A DNA stretch of 64,000 bases from Cellulosimicrobium composti (GCF_009711085.1 NZ_WMKA01000002.1:114277-178276), one strand, 5' to 3'; shown: positions 36,191 through 45,767, counted from the stretch's first letter. Made by a program: numbers and translations. The notes: generated from the sequence alone by a model not told the origin.

Positions 36191-37776
36191 CCGTCCTCAC
36201 CTCCCGTGACGGGCTCGGTGCCGGTCTCGTCCTCCGCGACCTCGTTCGACTCGCCCTGCCCCCGGTCGGAGTCGCCCGGGAAGACCGCGTCCACGTACGT
36301 GTGGCCGTCGAGCAGCGTCGTGGCCGCGCGCTCGGTGTACGCGTAGAGCGGGCCCGCCACCACGGTGAGGGCGAGGCCGAACGCGACGAGCGCCGTCGCC
36401 GGCCCGACCATGCCGCGCGGGAGCCGCGCGTCGGCCGGGATCTCGACGGGCGCCGTCTGCCAGAACGCCTTGTTCCACGCCTTGACGATCGCGTAGAGCG
36501 TCAGCAGGGACGTGACGACCGAGCCGACGACCAGCGCCCACGTCAGCGGCGTGCCCTGCGCGACGCCCTCCTCGAGCAGACCGACCTTGCCGAGGAACCC
36601 GGACAGCGGCGGGATGCCCGCGAGGTTCATCGCGGGGATGAAGAACAGGATCGCGAGGCCCGGCGCGAGCCTGGCGAGACCGCCCAGCCGGTCGAGCGAC
36701 GTCGACCCGCCGCGGCGCTCCACGAGGCCGACGACGAGGAACAGCGTCGTCTGGACCGTGATGTGGTGCACCACGTAGAAGATGGCGGCGGCCATGCCGG
36801 GCTCCGACGCGAGCGCGATGCCGAAGATCATGTAGCCGATGTGGCTCACGAGCGTGAACGACAGCAGACGCTTGATGTCGTTCTGCGCGACGGCGCCGAG
36901 GATCCCGACGACCATGGTCAGCAGCGCGAGCCACATGAGGACGTCGTCGACCACGCTGCCCTCGGGGAAGAGCAGCGTCTGCGTGCGGATGATCGCGTAG
37001 ACGCCGACCTTGGTGAGCAGGCCCGCGAACACGGCCGTGACGGGTGCGGGCGCCGTCGGGTAGGAGTCGGGCAGCCACGCGGACAGCGGGAAGATGGCCG
37101 CCTTGATGCCGAACGCGAGCAGCAGCAGGAGCTGGATCGTCAGCGCCATGCCGGGCTCGATCTCGGCGTAGCGCTCCGAGAGCTGCGCGAGGTTGACCGT
37201 GCCCGTCGCCGCGTAGGTCAGCGCGATCGCGACGAGGAAGACGATCGAGGACAGCAGCGCGACGACGACGTAGATCGACCCGGCGCGGATGCGCTCGCCC
37301 GTGCCGCCGAGCGTGAGGAGCACGTAGCTCGCCGCGAGGAAGATCTCGAACCCGACGTAGAGGTTGAACAGGTCGCCCGAGAGGAACGCGTTGAACACGC
37401 CCGCCGCGAGCACCATGAACGTCGGGTGGTAGATCGCGACCGGCGCCTCCTCGTCGCCGTCCGCGACGCCCTGCGCGAGCGAGTAGAGCAGGACGCACAG
37501 CATGACGAAGCTCGACACGACGAGCATGAGCGCCGACAGCCGGTCCGCGACCAGGTCGATGCCGACCGGCGCGGCCCACCCGCCGACGTCCACGACGATC
37601 GGCCCGGAGTCGGCCGCGACCAGCAGGCCGACGGCCGCCGCGAGCACGAGCGCGAGCGCCGCGACGGTGATGAGCCGCTGCGCGCGCGGGTGCCGCCACA
37701 GCGCGAGCGCGAGGCCCGCCGCGACGAGCGGGAGGACGACGGGCAGCGGGACGAGGGCCGCGGCGGTGAGGCTCAT
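36187..37776 (-). CDS. mnhD: Mrp Na+/H+ antiporter subunit D
   Basis: 529 residues and about 14 membrane helices, related to NADH dehydrogenase NuoN/NuoM. The proton-channel motif region ALTYAATGTVNLAQLSER, KAAIFPLSAWLPDSYPTAPAPVTAVFAGLLTKVGVYAI with the conserved Lys, and VVHHITVQTTLFLVVGL are all present. The C-terminus carries an acidic tail of about 30 residues (SDRGQGESNEVAEDETG). Start ATG at 37776 overlaps the mnhC stop by four bases. Confidence 0.95.
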   Translation of the reverse strand: MSLTAAALVPLPVVLPLVAAGLALALWRHPRAQRLITVAALALVLAAAVGLLVAADSGPIVVDVGGWAAPVGIDLVADRLSALMLVVSSFVMLCVLLYSLAQGVADGDEEAPVAIYHPTFMVLAAGVFNAFLSGDLFNLYVGFEIFLAASYVLLTLGGTGERIRAGSIYVVVALLSSIVFLVAIALTYAATGTVNLAQLSERYAEIEPGMALTIQLLLLLAFGIKAAIFPLSAWLPDSYPTAPAPVTAVFAGLLTKVGVYAIIRTQTLLFPEGSVVDDVLMWLALLTMVVGILGAVAQNDIKRLLSFTLVSHIGYMIFGIALASEPGMAAAIFYVVHHITVQTTLFLVVGLVERRGGSTSLDRLGGLARLAPGLAILFFIPAMNLAGIPPLSGFLGKVGLLEEGVAQGTPLTWALVVGSVVTSLLTLYAIVKAWNKAFWQTAPVEIPADARLPRGMVGPATALVAFGLALTVVAGPLYAYTERAATTLLDGHTYVDAVFPGDSDRGQGESNEVAEDETGTEPVTGGEDG

Positions 37777-38360
37777 CGCGGCTCCTTCCCGTCGCGCGGT
37801 CGTCGGTCGTCAGGTCGTGCGTCGGGTGCCGGTGCGCCGGCGGGACCGTCCGCGGTCGCGTCCGGTTCCTGACCGTCGGTGACCCCGTCGCCGTCGCCGT
37901 CCGTCTCGTCGCGGACCTCGGCGGCCTCGTCGTCCAGGCTCGCGCCGCTCTCCTCCGTGTCCGCGTCCTCGAACGCCGGGGCGTTGCGCGCGGCGTGCCG
38001 CGCGACGCGGCGGTCCTCCAGGTCGTCCTGCACCTCGTCGTGGCCGTGGAGCTGCCACGACCGGTACGCCATCGCGAGCACGAACGCCGTGATCCCGAGC
38101 GTGATGACGATGGCGGTGAGGACCATGGCCTGGACCAGGGGGTCGCTCATCTCCCCCTCGGGCGTCTCCCCGATGATCGGCGCCCCGCCCGCGCGGCCGC
38201 CGGCGACGAGGAAGAGCAGGTTCGCGCCGTTGCCCATGAGGATGAACCCCAGCAGCACGCGCGTGAGGCTGCGCTCGAGCAGCAGGTAGACGCCCGCGGC
38301 GAAGAGCACGCCGATCGCGAGGACCAGGACGACGCTCGGGGTCGTGTCGATGACGCTCAC
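37773..38360 (-). CDS. mnhC: Mrp Na+/H+ antiporter subunit C
   Basis: 195 residues. Three membrane helices (10-115), similar to NuoK, with LLERSLTRVLLGFILMGNGANLLFLV and DPLVQAMVLTAIVITLGITAF. The last 75 residues are highly acidic (EDADTEESGASLDDEAAEV, DETDGDGDGVTDG). GTG start overlaps the mnhA stop by four bases. Confidence 0.94.
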   Translation of the reverse strand: MSVIDTTPSVVLVLAIGVLFAAGVYLLLERSLTRVLLGFILMGNGANLLFLVAGGRAGGAPIIGETPEGEMSDPLVQAMVLTAIVITLGITAFVLAMAYRSWQLHGHDEVQDDLEDRRVARHAARNAPAFEDADTEESGASLDDEAAEVRDETDGDGDGVTDGQEPDATADGPAGAPAPDARPDDRRPRDGKEPR

Positions 38361-41300
38361 CGGCGGCCACCCCCGATCGCGTCGGGCTCCATGGCCTCGA
38401 ACGGCCCCGTGTCCTCGCCCGGCTCGCGGCCGGCCGCGGCGCGCTCGGCGTGCCGGTCGATCTCCGCCCCGAGGGTGCGCAGGATGTCGAGGACGAGCCC
38501 GACGACGACGAGGAACACGCCCACGTCGAAGAACAGCGACGTCACGAGGTGGATCTCGCCGACGAGCGGGAGCGCGATGTCGTACGCGTCGCTGCCGAGC
38601 ACGTTGCCGGTGAGGAGGAACGCGACGAGGCCCACGCCCGCGGACAGGAACAGGCCCGTGCCCAGGAGCAGACCGGGGTGCACAGGTGCCGCCTCCCCGA
38701 GCTCGTACCGCCCGCCCGCAAGGTAGCGCACGATGAGCGCGATGCCCACCACGAGCCCGGCCGCGAAGCCGCCGCCGGGGGCGTTGTGCCCGGAGAACAG
38801 CAGGAAGAGCGCGAACACGATCATCGCGTGGAACAGCACGCGCGTGACGACCTCGAAGATCACCGAGCGTCTCTGCGGTGCGAGCGTGCGCCCGGCGCTC
38901 AGCCACACGAGCATGCGCGGCTGGTCCTGCTCCGTGACGCCGCGACGGCGCAGCGCCGCCCCCGGGTCCTCGCCCTCGCTCCACACGCCGGACCCCGCGG
39001 CCGTCGTCACGGGCCGCGCGCCCGAGGCCCGCAGGATCTCGCCGCTGCGCGTGCGCAGGAACACGAGCGACGCGACGCCCGTCGCGGCCGCGAGCAGCAC
39101 GGAGATCTCGCCCATCGTGTCCCACGCACGGATGTCCACGAGGGTCACGTTGACGATGTTCTTGCCGTGGCCGTACTCGTACGCCTCGGCCGGGAAGTCG
39201 ACGGAGATCGGCGTCGCGACGCGCGCGAGCGGCGCGACGACGGCGAAGCCCATCATGACGACGGCGACCGCGAGGCCCACGCCGAGCCGCACCCACCGGC
39301 TCGCGGCGAGCGGCCGGTTCGAGAAGTACGCGGGCAGGCGGCGCAGCACGAGCACCATGACGACGAGCGTGATGGTCTCGACGAGGACCTGGGTGAGCGC
39401 GAGGTCGGGCGCGCCGTGCAGGAGGAAGAGCACGGCGTTGCCGTACCCCGCGATGCCGACGAGGATCACGGCCTTGAGCCGCCGGCGCGAGCGCGCGGCG
39501 AGCACCGACGCGACGCAGATCGCGGCGACCGCGACGAGCTGCGCGGGGCGGTCCCAGGCCTTGAGCTGCTCGGGCCACGCCGTCTGCGCGACCATGACCG
39601 CGCCGGGCCCGAGCACGAGGACCACGAGGATCGCGCCGAGGTAGAACGGGAGCGAGCCACGCTGCGTGACGGCGGTGACGTCGGCAGCGGCGTCGTCGAG
39701 CTTGCGCATGATGCGGCGGTAGGTGACGTCCGCCTCGGGCCCCGTCCACAGCGACGCCTGGAACCGCTCGACCCGCGCGCGCTGCCAGAACAGCGCGACG
39801 CCCACGACGAGCACGAGGACGGTCAGCGCGAGCGCGGGCGTGAGACCGGCCCACAGCACGAGGTGGCCGGGCTCGCCGACCGGGTACGTGTCGGCGTACG
39901 GCGCGAGGAGCTCCTCGCCGAAGTGCGGCACGAGGGCCGTCGCGAGCCCGAGGACCGCGAGCACCACGGCCGGGCCGACGAGCAGGAACGGCTGGCGGTG
40001 GATGCGCGCCGGGTCGATCGGCGGCTCCTCGGCCTCGACCACCGGGCGGCGGGCGACCACCGCCCGCAGGTCCTGGTGCGCGTTGGCGCGCGCGGGGGGT
40101 GCGCCGAGGTGCGGCTTCGACGCGAACGCGCCCCACCAGAAACGCAGGCCGTACGCGACGGTGAACATGGACCCCACGACGACGGACCACAGGACCACCG
40201 TGTCGACCCAGACCGGGCCCTCGCCGTGCAGGAGGGACTCGAGGCCCGCCTCCTTCGCGACGTACCCCGCGAACGGGGGCAGGCCGATCATCGACGCGGT
40301 CGCGAGCCCGCCCGCGACCGCCGTCCACGGCAGCGCCCGGCCCACGCCCGTGAGGCGTCGCAGGTCGCGCGTCCCGGCCGCGGCGTCGACCACGCCGACC
40401 ACGAGGAACAGCGACGCCTTGAACATGGCGTGCGCGCCGATCATCGCGAGGCCGGCGAGCGCGGCCCCGCGCGTGCCCAGGCCCACGAGCAGGATGATGA
40501 GGCCGAGCTGGCTCACGGTGCCGAACGCGAGGACGAGCTTGAGGTCGTACTGGCGCAGCGCGCGGTAGCCGCCCACGAGGAGCGTGCCCGCGCCGAGCGC
40601 GATGACCAGCGACCGCCACACCGTCGTCTCGGAGTACGCCGGGGCGAAGCGCGCGACGAGGTAGACGCCGGCCTTGACCATCGCGGCCGCGTGCAGGTAC
40701 GCGCTCACCGGCGTCGGGGCGGCCATCGCCGCGGGCAGCCAGAAGTGCAGCGGGATGAGCGCGGACTTACTCGCCGCGCCCACGAGGAGGCACACGATCG
40801 CGGCCGTCACCGCGCCGCCCGCGGGCGGGTCCGCGACGATCTCCGAGACCCGGAACGTGCCGCCCTGGACCCCGAGCACCACGACCCCGACGAGCATCGC
40901 GAGGCCGCCCGCCGTCGTCACGACGATGGCCTGCATGGCCGCGCGGCGGCTCGCCTTGCGGTCCGCGTAGTGCCCGATGAGGAGGTAGGAGAAGACGGTC
41001 GTGAGCTCCCAGAAGACGAACAGGAGCAGCATGTCGTCCGCGGTGACGAGGCCGACCATCGCGCCCGCGAAGGCCGTCAGCACGCCGCCGAACCGGCGCA
41101 GGCCCTGCGCCGTGGGCGAGAAGTACGCCGAGCAGTAGACGAGGACGAGCGCGCCGACCCCGCCGACCAGCAGGAGCATGAGCCACGACAGGGTGTCCAT
41201 GCGGAACGCGAGCTCGAGCCCCAGGCCCGGCACCCACTCGACGACCTGGGTCGGGTGCTCGCCGTCCATGACGCGCTCGGTCCAGGCCAGCGCGTACGCC

Positions 41301-41413
41301 GCGGCCGACGCGGGTGCGAGCGCCATCACGAGGAACGCCCGACGACCGAGGAGCGAGACGAGTGCGGGCGCGCCCAGTGCCATCACGAGATGGGCAACGA
41401 GCACGTAGAGCAC
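38357..41413 (-). CDS. mnhA: Mrp Na+/H+ antiporter fused subunits A and B
   Basis: 1018 residues. The MnhA part (1-800) resembles NuoL, with WELTTVFSYLLIGHY and the conserved Lys in AASKSALIPLHFWLPAAMAAPTPVSAYLHAAAMVKAGVYL; the MnhA C-terminal hydrophobic domain follows. Residues about 850-985 form a MnhB domain with FSGHNAPGGGFAAGL, so no separate mnhB is needed; this fusion is common in actinobacteria. It is the first gene of the operon, which builds a complex for sodium/proton exchange and pH balance. Start GTG at 41413. The 189-bp gap upstream, which should hold the promoter, has an AT-rich patch at 41530-41550. Confidence 0.95.
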   Translation of the reverse strand: MLYVLVAHLVMALGAPALVSLLGRRAFLVMALAPASAAAYALAWTERVMDGEHPTQVVEWVPGLGLELAFRMDTLSWLMLLLVGGVGALVLVYCSAYFSPTAQGLRRFGGVLTAFAGAMVGLVTADDMLLLFVFWELTTVFSYLLIGHYADRKASRRAAMQAIVVTTAGGLAMLVGVVVLGVQGGTFRVSEIVADPPAGGAVTAAIVCLLVGAASKSALIPLHFWLPAAMAAPTPVSAYLHAAAMVKAGVYLVARFAPAYSETTVWRSLVIALGAGTLLVGGYRALRQYDLKLVLAFGTVSQLGLIILLVGLGTRGAALAGLAMIGAHAMFKASLFLVVGVVDAAAGTRDLRRLTGVGRALPWTAVAGGLATASMIGLPPFAGYVAKEAGLESLLHGEGPVWVDTVVLWSVVVGSMFTVAYGLRFWWGAFASKPHLGAPPARANAHQDLRAVVARRPVVEAEEPPIDPARIHRQPFLLVGPAVVLAVLGLATALVPHFGEELLAPYADTYPVGEPGHLVLWAGLTPALALTVLVLVVGVALFWQRARVERFQASLWTGPEADVTYRRIMRKLDDAAADVTAVTQRGSLPFYLGAILVVLVLGPGAVMVAQTAWPEQLKAWDRPAQLVAVAAICVASVLAARSRRRLKAVILVGIAGYGNAVLFLLHGAPDLALTQVLVETITLVVMVLVLRRLPAYFSNRPLAASRWVRLGVGLAVAVVMMGFAVVAPLARVATPISVDFPAEAYEYGHGKNIVNVTLVDIRAWDTMGEISVLLAAATGVASLVFLRTRSGEILRASGARPVTTAAGSGVWSEGEDPGAALRRRGVTEQDQPRMLVWLSAGRTLAPQRRSVIFEVVTRVLFHAMIVFALFLLFSGHNAPGGGFAAGLVVGIALIVRYLAGGRYELGEAAPVHPGLLLGTGLFLSAGVGLVAFLLTGNVLGSDAYDIALPLVGEIHLVTSLFFDVGVFLVVVGLVLDILRTLGAEIDRHAERAAAGREPGEDTGPFEAMEPDAIGGGRR

Positions 41414-41602
41414 GGGCCGCTCCGTCCGGGTCGGGGGCGGGTGGGCGAGTTCCTGCTGGACTTGTCATCGTCGCACCCCGAGGGACCCCGGGGCACGACA
41501 GCGCACGGCGCCGGCGAGACCGGGCCGAGAACCATTTTACCGACTGCTCAGCCGTGCCCCGGTCCCCCCTGCCCGGACCGTGACCGATTCCTCAGTCCGT
41601 CG

Positions 41603-42676
41603 TCACAGATCCTCGGGGTCGACGAGGAAGTCCGCCTCGTCGGCGATCTCGCCGCCGACCGCGTCGTAGAGCGTGCGCGCGACCTGCGCGACGACCTGCG
41701 CCGCGCGCTTGCGCGCGACCTGGTGCTCGAACGACGGCTGCTCGCGCTGCGACTCCACGAGGTCGTGCGGCTCCCACCGCACGCGGTAGCTCACCGCGCC
41801 GTCCGCCGTCCACGGCAGGCCGCGCAGCAGGAGCGGCAGCGCCTCCTCGCCGCCGACCTCGACCGCCACGAGGCCGTCCATGCCGAGGTCGAGCAGCAGC
41901 CCGTACCCGTCGAGGACGGCGCCCGTCGTCAGGGTCTTGATGTCCACGTCGTCCGCGGCGGCGTGGATCGCGCGGCGCAGAGCGGGGTCCATCTTCTCGC
42001 CGGGGTAGAGCGGGAGCTCCGCGATGCCCTTCGGCGGGCCGCCGTACGACTTCCCCTCGGTCGCGAGCCGCGTGCGGGGGTGCAGCCGGGCCACGAGCGC
42101 GAGCGCCGCGTTCGGGTCCAGCCACACGTCCGAGTACAGCGTCATGTCGACCGCGACGCCCGGGTCCGGGGTCAGGACGACGCCCGGCGCCGCCGGGTTG
42201 CCGACGTCGGTGCGCACCGACCCGCCGAGCCGGCGCGCGGCCGCGACGAGGAACGCGACGACACGCTCCTCCTCGCGCACGGGCAGCCCGCCCGGGAACG
42301 CGCGCCCGACGCCGTCGCGGTCGCCACCGCCGGGGTACGGGACGTCGCCGCGCTCGCGCGGGCACACGACGTCGAACACGAGCGTCGTGCCCGGCGGCAG
42401 CCCCGCACCGGTCGCGGCGTACGGGCCCGTGAGGACCGTGTGGCGGGACGTGCGCAGCACGCCCGGCTCCCCGGCGCCCGCGGTGCGCGCGGGCGGGACG
42501 AGCGGCTCGGTCCCCTCGGGCGCGACGTCCCAGCGCGCCCCCGCGAAGCGCGAGAGCGCGAGCGTCTCGACCTCGTCCACGAGGACGTCGGCCGGGAGCC
42601 CCAGGAGGTGACGCGCCTGGTACTGCTGCGCGGCGCCGGACCCGTCCGGGTGCGGCAGGGTCGGGAGCGGGCTCAT
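41603..42676 (-). CDS. Uncharacterised cytosolic protein
   Basis: 357 residues, not recognised. No signal peptide or membrane helix. Motifs that look conserved: TEGKSYGGPPKGIAELPLYPGEK (first part TEGKSYGGPP, with glycine loops), VDIKTLTTGAVLDGYGLLLDL, MDGLVAVEVGGEEALPLLLRGLPW and a C-terminal helix HQVARKRAAQVVAQVARTLYD. The N-terminus starts with PHPDGSGAAQQYQARHLLGLP. It could be an enzyme acting on a phosphorylated or activated substrate, but no fold can be named. It follows dcd on the same strand after 65 bp, so the two may be co-transcribed. Confidence 0.6.
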   Translation of the reverse strand: MSPLPTLPHPDGSGAAQQYQARHLLGLPADVLVDEVETLALSRFAGARWDVAPEGTEPLVPPARTAGAGEPGVLRTSRHTVLTGPYAATGAGLPPGTTLVFDVVCPRERGDVPYPGGGDRDGVGRAFPGGLPVREEERVVAFLVAAARRLGGSVRTDVGNPAAPGVVLTPDPGVAVDMTLYSDVWLDPNAALALVARLHPRTRLATEGKSYGGPPKGIAELPLYPGEKMDPALRRAIHAAADDVDIKTLTTGAVLDGYGLLLDLGMDGLVAVEVGGEEALPLLLRGLPWTADGAVSYRVRWEPHDLVESQREQPSFEHQVARKRAAQVVAQVARTLYDAVGGEIADEADFLVDPEDL

Positions 42677-42741
42677 GCGGTGCGGTCCTCCGGTCCTGGG
42701 GGTCGGCGGGGTCGTCCGGCGTCCGACGCGACGCGCGGCGC

Positions 42742-43317
42742 TCAGACCTCGGTGCGGTGGAAGCTCTGCCACGACCGGGACGCCGTCGGGCCGCGCTGGC
42801 CCTGGTAGCGCGAACCGTAGACGCTCGACCCGTAGGGGTTCTCCGCGGGCGAGGAGAGACGGAAGAAGCAGAGCTGCCCGATCTTCATGCCCGGCCACAG
42901 CGTGATGGGCAGGGTCGCGACGTTGCTCAGCTCGAGCGTCACGTGCCCGGAGAAGCCCGGGTCGATGAAGCCCGCCGTGGAGTGCGTGAGGAGGCCCAGG
43001 CGGCCGAGGCTCGACTTGCCCTCGAGGCGCGCCGCGACATCGTCGGGCAGCGTCACCGTCTCGTACGTGGACCCGAGGACGAACTCGCCCGGGTGCAGCA
43101 CGAACGGCTCCGCGGGGTCCACCTCGACGAGCCGCGTGAGGTCCGGCTGGTCCTGCGACGGGTCGATGAACGGGTACTTGTGGTTGTCGAACAGCCGGAA
43201 GAACCGGTCGAGGCGCACGTCGATGCTCGACGGCTGGAGCATCGACGGGTCGTACGGCTCGAGCTGGACGCGGCCGGCGTCGAGCTCGGCCCGGATGTCG
43301 CGGTCGGAGAGCAGCAC
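42742..43317 (-). CDS. dcd: dCTP deaminase
   Basis: 191 residues. Converts dCTP to dUTP, or to dUMP if bifunctional. Motifs: [61 protein letters not shown] with the catalytic Glu and the nucleotide loops, [11 protein letters not shown], and a C-terminal [11 protein letters not shown] that closes the active site. Start GTG at 43317. The family includes bifunctional DCD-DUT forms in actinobacteria, which this closely resembles, but I cannot prove dUTPase activity. Confidence 0.95.
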   Translation of the reverse strand: MLLSDRDIRAELDAGRVQLEPYDPSMLQPSSIDVRLDRFFRLFDNHKYPFIDPSQDQPDLTRLVEVDPAEPFVLHPGEFVLGSTYETVTLPDDVAARLEGKSSLGRLGLLTHSTAGFIDPGFSGHVTLELSNVATLPITLWPGMKIGQLCFFRLSSPAENPYGSSVYGSRYQGQRGPTASRSWQSFHRTEV

Positions 43318-43444
43318 GGGCCCACGCTAGCCGACGCCGGCGCTCCCCCGGACCGGCCTCCGGAGCGTGGTCGCGCGACGCCCGGGCGGGGCCGCGCGTC
43401 GGCCCGGACGGCTCGACGACGCGCGACCCCGGTCCCGCCGGAGG

Positions 43445-43984
43445 TCAGGCGCGCAGCGGGCGGCCCGTCGAGTCGACGGAGTAGTAGCCGGACTTCGAGG
43501 TCAGGTAGAGGATGCCCTCGACGAGGCCCCAGATCCCGACGATCGGCGCGAGGAAGCCGAGCGACAGCACCGAGACGAGGAGCATCGCCAGGCCGATGCC
43601 GGTGTAGCCCAGGTAGAACCGGTGGATGCCGAGGCTGCCCACGAGGATGCCGAGCAGACCGGCGGCGAGGCGGGACTTCGCCTGCGGGTCGTACGCGGGG
43701 TCGACGCCGGGCTGGCCGTACGGGCCGGGCTGGCCGTAGCCCGGCTGCCCGTACCCCTGCTGCGGGTAGCCCGGCGCGGGCGTGCCATACGCCGCGCCCT
43801 GCGGCGCCTCGCCGTAGCCCGGCTGCGCGCCCGGGGTCCCGTACGGCTGCTGACCGTACGCCTCCCCGTACGGGGCCTGCTGCGGGTCGTGGCCCGGCGC
43901 GGCGCCCGACGCCGGTGCGGCGTCCCCGGAGGCCGGGTAGCCCTGCGACGGGTCGGGCTGCTGCTGGTACGGGTTCTCGGACAA
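43445..43984 (-). CDS. TM2-domain membrane protein with repetitive Gln/Gly/Tyr/Pro N-terminus
   Basis: 179 residues. The first 105 are low-complexity repeats (QPGYGQPGPYGQPG, YGQQPYGTPGAQ). The TM2 domain (108-170) has KSRLAAGLLGILVGSLGIHRFYLGYTGIGLAMLLVSVLSLGF, two membrane helices with the Gly-Ile-His-Arg-Phe-Tyr-Leu-Gly loop typical of the family. Start is TTG at 43984 behind GAGGAG. Function unknown. The tail resembles that of the LppM-like gene and the DUF4190 gene. Confidence 0.8.
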   Translation of the reverse strand: MSENPYQQQPDPSQGYPASGDAAPASGAAPGHDPQQAPYGEAYGQQPYGTPGAQPGYGEAPQGAAYGTPAPGYPQQGYGQPGYGQPGPYGQPGVDPAYDPQAKSRLAAGLLGILVGSLGIHRFYLGYTGIGLAMLLVSVLSLGFLAPIVGIWGLVEGILYLTSKSGYYSVDSTGRPLRA

Positions 43985-44132
43985 GGCGGCTCCTCGGGCG
44001 GCGCGCCGCGGCGGCGCGGACGGGACGTGGGTCGGGTTCTGGCGTCACCGGCGACGTCCGCTATGATCGGGGCGCGCGCTGGTTCGCCGAGGATCCTCCC
44101 AGAGGCTCCGGGGCGGACGCCACCAGCGCCAC

Positions 44133-44203
44133 GCGGGTGTAGTTCAATGGTAGAACTTCAGCTTCCCAAGCTGACAGCGCGGGTTCGATTCCCGTCACCC
44201 GCT
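44133..44203 (+). tRNA. tRNA-Gly (CCC)
   Basis: 71 nt. Acceptor arms GCGGGTG and CACCCGC pair perfectly, discriminator T. The anticodon stem TCAGC/GCTGA holds the loop TTCCCAA, so the anticodon is CCC (44165-44167), reading GGG. The T-arm has GGTTCGATTCC. No encoded CCA. A terminator hairpin follows at once. Confidence 0.95.
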
Positions 44204-44210
44204 CAGCAAG

Positions 44211-44245
44211 CGAGAGCCCCGCACCGGTCCGGTGCGGGGCTCTCG
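44211..44245 (+). terminator. Terminator after tRNA-Gly
   Basis: GAGAGCCCCGCAC pairs with GTGCGGGGCTCTC around a CGGTCCG loop, starting eight bases after the tRNA. The arms run 44211-44227 and 44229-44245. Confidence 0.8.
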
Positions 44246-44381
44246 TCGTCCGTGCGGCGACCCGCGGGTCGTGCGGCAGTGGTCACGGCACGGGCGGGTC
44301 GGGCGAGGGTGCCGGACCCGAGGTCGCGCGCCGCGGCGACGGTGACGCGGCGCGCGACCCCGGGACCGGCGATCCGGAGGC

Positions 44382-45674
44382 TCAGCCCAGGATGCTGCCG
44401 GCGGCCTTGGCCGAGGCGGCGAGCGAGCCGGTGAGGGGCAGGTCGGGAAGGATCACGGCCTGCGCCGCGTGGTAGACGTCGGGCTTGCCGACCCACGTGA
44501 CGCCGTCGGGGCGGTTGGCCGTGTCGAGCTCGTGGTGCCAGGACCCGCGCTCGTGGTCGACGAGGTACCGGTCGACCCACTCCCACCAGCCCGCGGCGGC
44601 GTCGCCGAACCGCGCGTCGCCCGTGACCCGGCCGAGCACGTCCGCCGCGGCGACCGCCTCGGCCGCGACCCAGTGGTAGCGGCGCGGCTCGACCGGGGCG
44701 CCCGACCAGTCGACCGTGTAGACGAAGCCGCCGCCGTGCTCGCCGTCCCAGCCGTCCGCGACCGCGCGGTCGAACAGCGCGACCGCGGCGTCCGTGCGCG
44801 CACCGGGCGTGCCCGCGGCGACGTCCACCTGGAGCAGGAGCCGCGACCACTCGAGGCCGTGGCCCGGCGTCGAGCCGTACGGCTTGAACGGGTCGCGCGG
44901 GCGGTCCGCGTTGTAGTCCGGCAGCGGGTTCCAGCCGGCGTCGAAGTGCTCGGGGATGCGCCACGCGTTGTCGCGGGCCCAGCCGATGACGCGGTCGGCG
45001 ATCGACACGGCCCGCTCGAGCCACTCGGGGTCGCCCGTCGCGTCGTGCGCCGCGAGCAGCGCCTCGACGGAGTGCATGTTCGCGTTGACGCCCCGGTACT
45101 CGTCGAGGACCGACCAGTCGCGCGACCACTCGTCCGCGTGCATGCGCGGCCCGGGCTCCCAGAACCGCTCGTCGAGCACCGCGAGCGCCGCGTCGAGCAG
45201 GTCGCGCGCGCCCTCGCGGCCCGCGATCGTGCCCGAGGCCGCGGCGAGCACGACGAACGCGTGCGCGTACGCGCTCTTCGTGCCGTCGACGGGCTCGGTC
45301 TCGCCCGCCGCCGGGTCGTGGCCGTCGCCCGGTCGCGGTGCCGGGCCGCGCGAGGCCACCCAGCCGCCGTTCGCCGCGTCGACGAGCACCGCGCGCAGGC
45401 CGTGCAGGGCCGCGTCGGCCCGCTCGCCCGCGCCCGGCACCCCGAGCAGCGATGCGAACGCGTACACGTGGGCCATGCGCGCCGTGATCCACGTGTGGAC
45501 CGGTCGCGACAGGTCGGGGCGCCCGTCGTCGTCGAGCCACTGAGCGGCCCCGTCCGCACGCAGCGACGCCTCGCCGAAGCGCAGCAGGTCGGCAAGCTGC
45601 TCGCGGCGCCACGCCGTGCGATCGACTCGCAGGTCGGTCGTCGGCGCGGTCCGCTCGGTCGGGTGCTCGGTCAT
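44382..45674 (-). CDS. AGE-family epimerase/isomerase, possibly mannose isomerase
   Basis: 430 residues of the N-acylglucosamine 2-epimerase (AGE) superfamily, an (alpha/alpha)6 barrel. Conserved active-site parts: WITARMAHVYAFASLLG near the N-terminus, TKSAYAHAFVVLAAA, EYRGVNANMHSVEALLAA with the His, IPEHFD, PGHGLEWSRLLL with His and Glu, and SWHHELD. The family interconverts mannose and fructose (YihS-like) or epimerises sugars. Next to a GH92 mannosidase gene, mannose is the likely substrate, but this is inference. ATG at 45674 after AAGGA. A terminator separates it from the GH92 gene upstream, so read-through or its own promoter would be needed. Confidence 0.82.
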   Translation of the reverse strand: MTEHPTERTAPTTDLRVDRTAWRREQLADLLRFGEASLRADGAAQWLDDDGRPDLSRPVHTWITARMAHVYAFASLLGVPGAGERADAALHGLRAVLVDAANGGWVASRGPAPRPGDGHDPAAGETEPVDGTKSAYAHAFVVLAAASGTIAGREGARDLLDAALAVLDERFWEPGPRMHADEWSRDWSVLDEYRGVNANMHSVEALLAAHDATGDPEWLERAVSIADRVIGWARDNAWRIPEHFDAGWNPLPDYNADRPRDPFKPYGSTPGHGLEWSRLLLQVDVAAGTPGARTDAAVALFDRAVADGWDGEHGGGFVYTVDWSGAPVEPRRYHWVAAEAVAAADVLGRVTGDARFGDAAAGWWEWVDRYLVDHERGSWHHELDTANRPDGVTWVGKPDVYHAAQAVILPDLPLTGSLAASAKAAGSILG

Positions 45675-45733
45675 GTGTCGGTCCTTCTCGTGCTGGGTAC
45701 GTGGCGCCGCACCGGGCGCGGGGCCGGGACGGC

Positions 45734-45767
45734 GCGGTGCCCCGGGACGATCATCCCGGGGCACCGC
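45734..45767 (-). terminator. Terminator after the GH92 gene
   Basis: Perfect 14-bp arms GCGGTGCCCCGGGA and TCCCGGGGCACCGC with a CGATCA loop, 61 bp past the GH92 stop codon at 45828. Confidence 0.75.

Noticed and set aside
38450-42808. A 1452-codon open frame on the plus strand over the Mrp genes
   Set aside because: Low-complexity Arg/His/Glu-rich translation with no similarity, opposite several well-identified genes.
44170-44185. CTGACAGCGCGGG as another LacI-like operator
   Set aside because: It lies inside the tRNA-Gly sequence (anticodon stem and T-arm) and lacks the second half-site.
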